NCBI RefSeq assembly: GCF_038066715.1
Contig: NZ_JBBUKT010000005.1
Location: 310,001-374,000, forward strand
From: Luteolibacter sp. Y139
Lineage (GTDB): Bacteria; Verrucomicrobiota; Verrucomicrobiia; Verrucomicrobiales; Akkermansiaceae
Direction: 5' to 3'
DNA length: 64,000 bases
Shown here one piece after another: positions 59,928-64,000 of this stretch (the first letter of the stretch is position 1; each line of letters starts with the position of its first letter). A model generated the notes under the pieces. That model was not told the DNA's origin and ran no database searches. It was given only the letters and a program-made list of their open reading frames with translations. The translations under genes were made by a program, and so were the position numbers.

Positions 59928-62795
59928 TCAACGCTTTGAGATTTCCTGCGCGGGATTCAGCGGGCAGGTGTAGTCCACCGTGGCCGGGTCCTTCAGCGGG
60001 CCGAGCCACGCGGGATAGGGCTTCCTCACTTCCTTCAGGTGGTCGATGAGCTTCAGGCAGGGGCTGCTGGTGTTGTCCAGGCTGAGTTCAGCGCCGCCGG
60101 GGATGGCATACTTCCACTGCTTGGGAAACGCGCCGTTTTTCAGGCGATAGGTTTCCATGGCGAGAGCGGAGAGTGTGGTCATGCGCCGCAGTGCGATCTG
60201 GCGATGGTGATCACAGAAGGCCGCGATGTATTCGGCCTCGCCGGGTGCGGGGTGCACCTTGACGCCGCCTTCGAATTCGGGGGGGAGTTCGCCGACCTTG
60301 CCGGACTTCTTCCAGTAGCGCCCTAACAGGACGGTGGCAGGCGTTGCGTCCTTGAAGGCCACGATGTTGTTGAAGAGGTTCCGCGACTGGGGAGTGGCGA
60401 GACGCCAGAAGCGGGTGTCGAACTCCGGTTCGGGGCCATCTGCTGGCTTGGGCGCGACGAGTGCGGTCTCTGCTTGCCGACGGCCCCAGCTGTCGACGAG
60501 GAGAAGGCTTTCCACGGCAGGAACCGGGGCTTTGTTCAGCGCTTTCACGCGGGCGTCGAGGCGCTGGATGGTCGCGGCATCGAGCTTGCCGGAGGCGGCG
60601 AGTTGATCGACGGCGGTAAGGACGCGGAGCTGTGCATCCCACATGGGTTCGCGCTCGCTGAGGAGGCTGGCGGGTTCGAGGGCGTTCAGGCCGTGAAGGA
60701 GGATTTCCGCGCGGCGGAGGGCTTCGGCGTGCTGGCCATTTTTCGTGGCGGTCTCCATCCGGGCGCACAGGCTCTCCAGCCAGATGGAGAGGGTGGCGGG
60801 CTCGAGCTCGCCGCCGTGGAGGGTGATCGAGGCGGCGGTCCAATCGAGCTTGTCGAGTTCCGTGGTGACCTCGGCAGGGAGCAGGGTGGCAAGCTCGCGG
60901 GGCGTTCCCATGCCGGAGGCGACGGCGTCGTCAGTGAGGCCGGCGAGTCCGGTGACGGCATCGTATTGTACCTGGGTGACGGCCCGCTGCTCGACGGGGA
61001 AGCCTTCGCGGAATTCCACCACGTCCTTTGCGAGGCGATTCAACTGGCCGGCGCTGCCGATGAATTTTCCAGTGAAGAGGAAGACGATGAGGAGGAGGGG
61101 AATGACGAGCGACCAGCTGTAGAAGGCACCGCCGAAGATGCGCAGGACGAAGCCGGCGCGCTTGCGCAGGACCTCGCCTAACAGGACGTCGATCTGCCGC
61201 TGCCAATCGCCGCCGCGGAGGAAGCTGTCATTGTTCTCCTCGCGTACGCCGCGGAAGATTTTCTCAAGCGCTTCCTTATCGTCATCGACGGTGCCGGCCC
61301 AGCCGAGGCGGCGGCCGCCGCGGACGACCTTGATCATCTTGAAGTCCCAGGCGAGGCCGGAGAACATGGTGATGGCGAGGACCTTCAGCGCCCTCGACTT
61401 CACCATCAGGCCGGCGGCGAACGTGGCGAGAGCGGAGACGATGGTGAAGAACGGACGGAGGATCGGTAGGTCGCGGAAGATGAGCAGGTCGACCGCCTTG
61501 CCACCATCGAGCGGCAGGAAGGGGAGGAGCTGGAAGGCATTCAGCGCAAGTGCCAGCCCGCCGAGGTCGCGCAGCCACATGGGCAGATCCGCGGTGAAGA
61601 AGCTGGCGATGGTGACGCCGAGTCCGAAGACCAGGCCGGGCAGTGGACCGGCGAGGATGACGGCGAGCTGTTGCCAGGCGGGTGCGTGCGGCTTGCTGCC
61701 CTGGTCGATGGGTCCGACGAAGGGCACGAAGAAGCGTCCCATGCGCTGGTAGCCGAAAATCTTCATCATCAGCCAGTGACCGAACTCGTGCACGGCGATG
61801 AGGCCGAGCAGCATGGCGACGGTTTCCTGAGGATGATCGTGGCCGAAGGCGGCGGTGAAGGCGACGAGGGTGATGAGCAGCAGCGCGGCGCGGCGGCGCT
61901 TGTATTTCTTGGCGAGCGGCTGGTCGGCGTGCTTGCGGTAGCGGCGGATGTCCTGCTCGATCTGGTCTTCCAGTGAGATCTTGAAGCCGCCGCCGGAAGA
62001 GAGTTCGTCTTCGCCCGGGGTGGAATCCTTGCGCGCGCTGGCGATGTCCTTCTTGGTGGTGGAGAGGGCGTGGAGGCCGGCGAGGCGCGTGAAGAGATCG
62101 CGCAGCACCATGGCGGGCGCGTGGAGGAGGGAGGGACGGATTTCCGTTTCGCCGGAAGTACGATAGTCGCCGTAGGTGAGCAGTGCCTCGTTGATGGCGC
62201 GTTCCTCGGTGGCGAGGCGGGAGGCGATCTCGGCGGCAGCGGGCAAGATGGCGGCCATGCCGGCGCGGAGCTCTTCCACCCGTTCGCGATGGACCTGGAG
62301 CTGTTCCTCGATGGTGCGGAAGCTCCGCTGCAGGAGTGCCCAGTGGCCCGGTATGCGATGGGTGACCGGATGGTCGGCAGTGACGATGACGCGGCCATCG
62401 GCGAGGAAGGTCATCAGCCGCAGGGCGAAGCCTGGCTTCCCGCCGCTGGGGGGAATGGTGCCGGTGAGCAGTGCGAGAGAGCGGTCCTTCGAGCTCGGCA
62501 GGACCCAGGTGGCGGTGTCCGGGGCATCGTCTCCCGCGGGGTGCAGGATCTGGATCATCTGGTGACCCAGGTAGCCGAGGCGGCCGATCCACGGCTGGCC
62601 GCAGCGGGCGAGGTCCGGGGAGAGCATGGCCGGGGGCATGGGGGAGAGTTCGGTGACCTTCCGGGTTTTTCCCAATCGCCGGAATGAGGCGACCAGTAGA
62701 AGGAGGAGGGGACCGAGAACGACGATGCCGAACCAGGCTGCCAGCACCCAGCCGGGCAACAGGTTTGAAAAAGACAGGAGGGCGACCGCCGTCAT
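59928..62795 (-). CDS. Large M50-type (site-2-protease-like) membrane protein, paralogue B
   Basis: 955 residues, the same layout as the 43110 gene. N-terminal membrane segment (LAAWFGIVVLGPLLLLLVAS), soluble part, zinc motif IAVHEFGHWLMMKIFGYQ (HExxH at about 334), HAPAWQQLAVILAGPLPGL, LLPFLPLDGGKAVDLL (about 427), then RPFFTIVSALATFAAGLM and a WAGTVDDDKEALEKIFRGV segment shared with paralogue A. The C-terminus has TTLSALAMETYRLKNGAFPK. All zinc-site residues are present. Promoter-proximal DNA (62796-62890) is locally AT-rich. Convergent with the VKOR-DsbA gene. Confidence 0.85.
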   Translation of the reverse strand: MTAVALLSFSNLLPGWVLAAWFGIVVLGPLLLLLVASFRRLGKTRKVTELSPMPPAMLSPDLARCGQPWIGRLGYLGHQMIQILHPAGDDAPDTATWVLPSSKDRSLALLTGTIPPSGGKPGFALRLMTFLADGRVIVTADHPVTHRIPGHWALLQRSFRTIEEQLQVHRERVEELRAGMAAILPAAAEIASRLATEERAINEALLTYGDYRTSGETEIRPSLLHAPAMVLRDLFTRLAGLHALSTTKKDIASARKDSTPGEDELSSGGGFKISLEDQIEQDIRRYRKHADQPLAKKYKRRRAALLLITLVAFTAAFGHDHPQETVAMLLGLIAVHEFGHWLMMKIFGYQRMGRFFVPFVGPIDQGSKPHAPAWQQLAVILAGPLPGLVFGLGVTIASFFTADLPMWLRDLGGLALALNAFQLLPFLPLDGGKAVDLLIFRDLPILRPFFTIVSALATFAAGLMVKSRALKVLAITMFSGLAWDFKMIKVVRGGRRLGWAGTVDDDKEALEKIFRGVREENNDSFLRGGDWQRQIDVLLGEVLRKRAGFVLRIFGGAFYSWSLVIPLLLIVFLFTGKFIGSAGQLNRLAKDVVEFREGFPVEQRAVTQVQYDAVTGLAGLTDDAVASGMGTPRELATLLPAEVTTELDKLDWTAASITLHGGELEPATLSIWLESLCARMETATKNGQHAEALRRAEILLHGLNALEPASLLSEREPMWDAQLRVLTAVDQLAASGKLDAATIQRLDARVKALNKAPVPAVESLLLVDSWGRRQAETALVAPKPADGPEPEFDTRFWRLATPQSRNLFNNIVAFKDATPATVLLGRYWKKSGKVGELPPEFEGGVKVHPAPGEAEYIAAFCDHHRQIALRRMTTLSALAMETYRLKNGAFPKQWKYAIPGGAELSLDNTSSPCLKLIDHLKEVRKPYPAWLGPLKDPATVDYTCPLNPAQEISKR

Positions 62796-62949
62796 GCCTC
62801 CGGTTTTAGGGAAATTCTAAAAAGTTTACAACGCTTAATCAGGAAGTCTTGATGATCAGACGGTGACGATAATGTAGCTGGTTTGGAGAATGGGAGGGGT
62901 TCGTTGGGGAATTTGGGACTCGGATGGATGGATCGGGACGGATGTTTTT

Positions 62950-63065
62950 ACCGCGGATCACGCGGATGGCACGGATGAGAAGATGGGACGGGGATGGGGG
63001 TGGCTGAGGGTGGAGTCGGCAGTTCGGGACCATTCGTGCCGGTCTGAAGACTGGCGCTCCCAGGG
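62950..63065. repeat. Dispersed repeats in the 62796-63143 gap
   Basis: 62950-62977 (ACCGCGGATCACGCGGATG, GCACGGATG) is of the 'ACGCGGAT' type scattered between genes of many environmental bacteria. 63026-63065 begins GGGACCATTC, forms the stem GCCGGTCT-GA-AGACTGGC and ends GCTCCCAG, the second copy of the element at 40101. No other feature is seen in this 348-bp gap. Confidence 0.6.
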
Positions 63066-63143
63066 GGAAGGGGGCTTGCGATGACGCTCAATCCGGGGGG
63101 CTGAGGTGAAACAATCCCGGGCGAGCTTCGTATCGCCCGCCCC

Positions 63144-64000
63144 ATGATTTCAGGCTTTGTGCGACACGCTGCGAGTGCGGTCATTTTGATGGGTTGCGCG
63201 ACGGCGGCCAACTCCCCGTCACGCGATCCGTGGCTGTGGCCATTCGCTTCCGATAGCATCTGGAACATGCCGCTGGGCAGCGGGGCGGTGCTGGTGCCGG
63301 CGGGGCTGAACTCGAACGGAGGCGTGGCGATCGATCCGGAGATCCTGGCGAGGACGAATCCCGGTGCGCCGCAGCGCGAGATCTTTGCTCCGGCAGGATG
63401 GGAGACGCGGGAGGGTGGTTCGCAATCGCTGGGGACTGCGGGTTTCAATGACGATCTGATCGTGCCGGATGCGCGGAAGAACTGGACTCCGAATTACAGT
63501 GCGGCGGTGCTTCAGCCGGATGGCTTCACGGTGGAGAATCTGGGGCCGATCTGCCGGCCGCGGGAAGGGAGTCCGGTGTGGGCGTATCGTTTTCCGAAGA
63601 CCGATTTGCGCGGTGATGGCATCACGGGTTCGCATGGAGGCTCGGGTCTTTCGGCGCTGGGTGGCAGCATCCGGCGCGGTGAGTTGTTAGACGAGCAGCC
63701 GATCCGGCATGCGATCAAGGTGAACATCTTCTGTGAGAAGTTCACTTACTTCGGGAAGGAGCGGGCGGGGTTCCGCTGGCCGTCTGATCGTGCCGACAGC
63801 TATGCGGCGAAGGGCTACAAGGGGAGCAATCCGGCGGTGGTGATGGGATCGCTGCTGTGCCTGAAGCCGGACCTGGATCTGAGCGGGCTGGGCCTGAAGA
63901 CGACGGTGGCGCGGAAGCTGGCGCAGGCGCTGCAGGATTACGGTGCCTACATTTCCGATGATGCGGCGCACGATGTCTTCTACTTCTGCGCGGAGCGTGA
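63144..64000 (+). CDS. Hypothetical lipoprotein (3'-truncated by window edge)
   Basis: Open from ATG 63144 to the end of the window, 285 residues visible. Lipoprotein signal: VRHAASAVILMGCATAAN (Cys at about 17 in LMGC). The mature protein starts RDPWLWPFASDSIWNMPLGS and has VPDARKNWTPNYSAAVLQPD, GDGITGSHGGSGLSALGGSI and VFYFCAERE-type ends. A 'DSIWN-x-P-x-GS' opening is familiar from secreted proteins of unknown function in actinobacteria and Verrucomicrobiota, from memory only. HAIKVNIFCEKFTYF suggests a beta-rich fold. A Leu-Leu-Asp here is encoded with TGTTAG (near 63686). Confidence 0.75.
   Translation, partial: MISGFVRHAASAVILMGCATAANSPSRDPWLWPFASDSIWNMPLGSGAVLVPAGLNSNGGVAIDPEILARTNPGAPQREIFAPAGWETREGGSQSLGTAGFNDDLIVPDARKNWTPNYSAAVLQPDGFTVENLGPICRPREGSPVWAYRFPKTDLRGDGITGSHGGSGLSALGGSIRRGELLDEQPIRHAIKVNIFCEKFTYFGKERAGFRWPSDRADSYAAKGYKGSNPAVVMGSLLCLKPDLDLSGLGLKTTVARKLAQALQDYGAYISDDAAHDVFYFCAER

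Noticed and set aside
1-64000. Exosortase, TpsB transporter, transposase, integrase, phage or restriction genes
   Set aside because: Looked for because PEP-CTERM, TpsA and repeats are present; no protein in the window shows their motifs.

Overview
The window is high-GC (roughly 63-65% by eye) bacterial DNA, and everything recognisable points to a Verrucomicrobiota genome of the Verrucomicrobiaceae / Luteolibacter-Haloferula type. The evidence is: secreted proteins with PEP-CTERM tails, very large surface proteins, secreted proteins ending in a D-x-D-x-DG / EF module with a FIRL-type C-terminus, many GTG/TTG starts, and intergenic regions full of short dispersed hairpin repeats. There are no rRNA or tRNA genes, CRISPR arrays, transposases or phage genes. 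The taxonomic placement is inference from memory of such proteins.

Region by region. (1) 1-16.6 kb: the 3' end of a PpiC/parvulin isomerase gene, then a 3742-residue filamentous-haemagglutinin-like exoprotein, a tandem pair of related exported proteins (one with a PEP-CTERM tail, one without), a PstS-like exported protein and a membrane-anchored protein. (2) 16.7-21.3 kb: an FMN reductase, a GH5 glycosidase bracketed by 22-bp direct repeats, and the ABC-F protein Uup. (3) 21.4-24.9 kb: small, mostly exported proteins of unknown function. (4) 25.3-29.7 kb: a subtilase, a damaged or oddly started reverse-strand gene, and a 2-Cys peroxiredoxin. (5) 30-34.7 kb: a coupled membrane-protein operon with a tiny basic ORF, a GH16 glycanase and small exported proteins. 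(6) 34.9-41.4 kb: CPBP protease, comF, accD, an antitoxin/RelE-ParE toxin pair, a basic-secretory-protein peptidase, an orphan antitoxin copy and folC. (7) 41.7-62.8 kb: two small exported proteins, a ~950-residue M50-type (site-2-protease-like) membrane protein, a ~3560-residue SdrD/Cna-B repeat protein, a second PEP-CTERM/non-PEP-CTERM paralogue pair, a VKOR-DsbA fusion, and a second ~950-residue M50 paralogue. (8) 63.1 kb-end: the start of a lipoprotein gene.

The gene content describes a cell that invests in its surface and in secreted polymer degradation: two giant adhesin-like proteins, two glycanases, two proteases, a disulfide-forming enzyme and a chaperone-like isomerase. Housekeeping genes (accD, folC, comF, uup) are interspersed.

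Two patterns run across the window. First, the hexamer CTAACA/TGTTAG occurs about 45 times, in several reading frames and on both strands, each time forcing codons that are otherwise rare here. Second, a C-terminal module recurs in at least four exported proteins, and in two separate tandem pairs it takes the place of the PEP-CTERM tail. Both are better candidates for something undescribed than any single gene.
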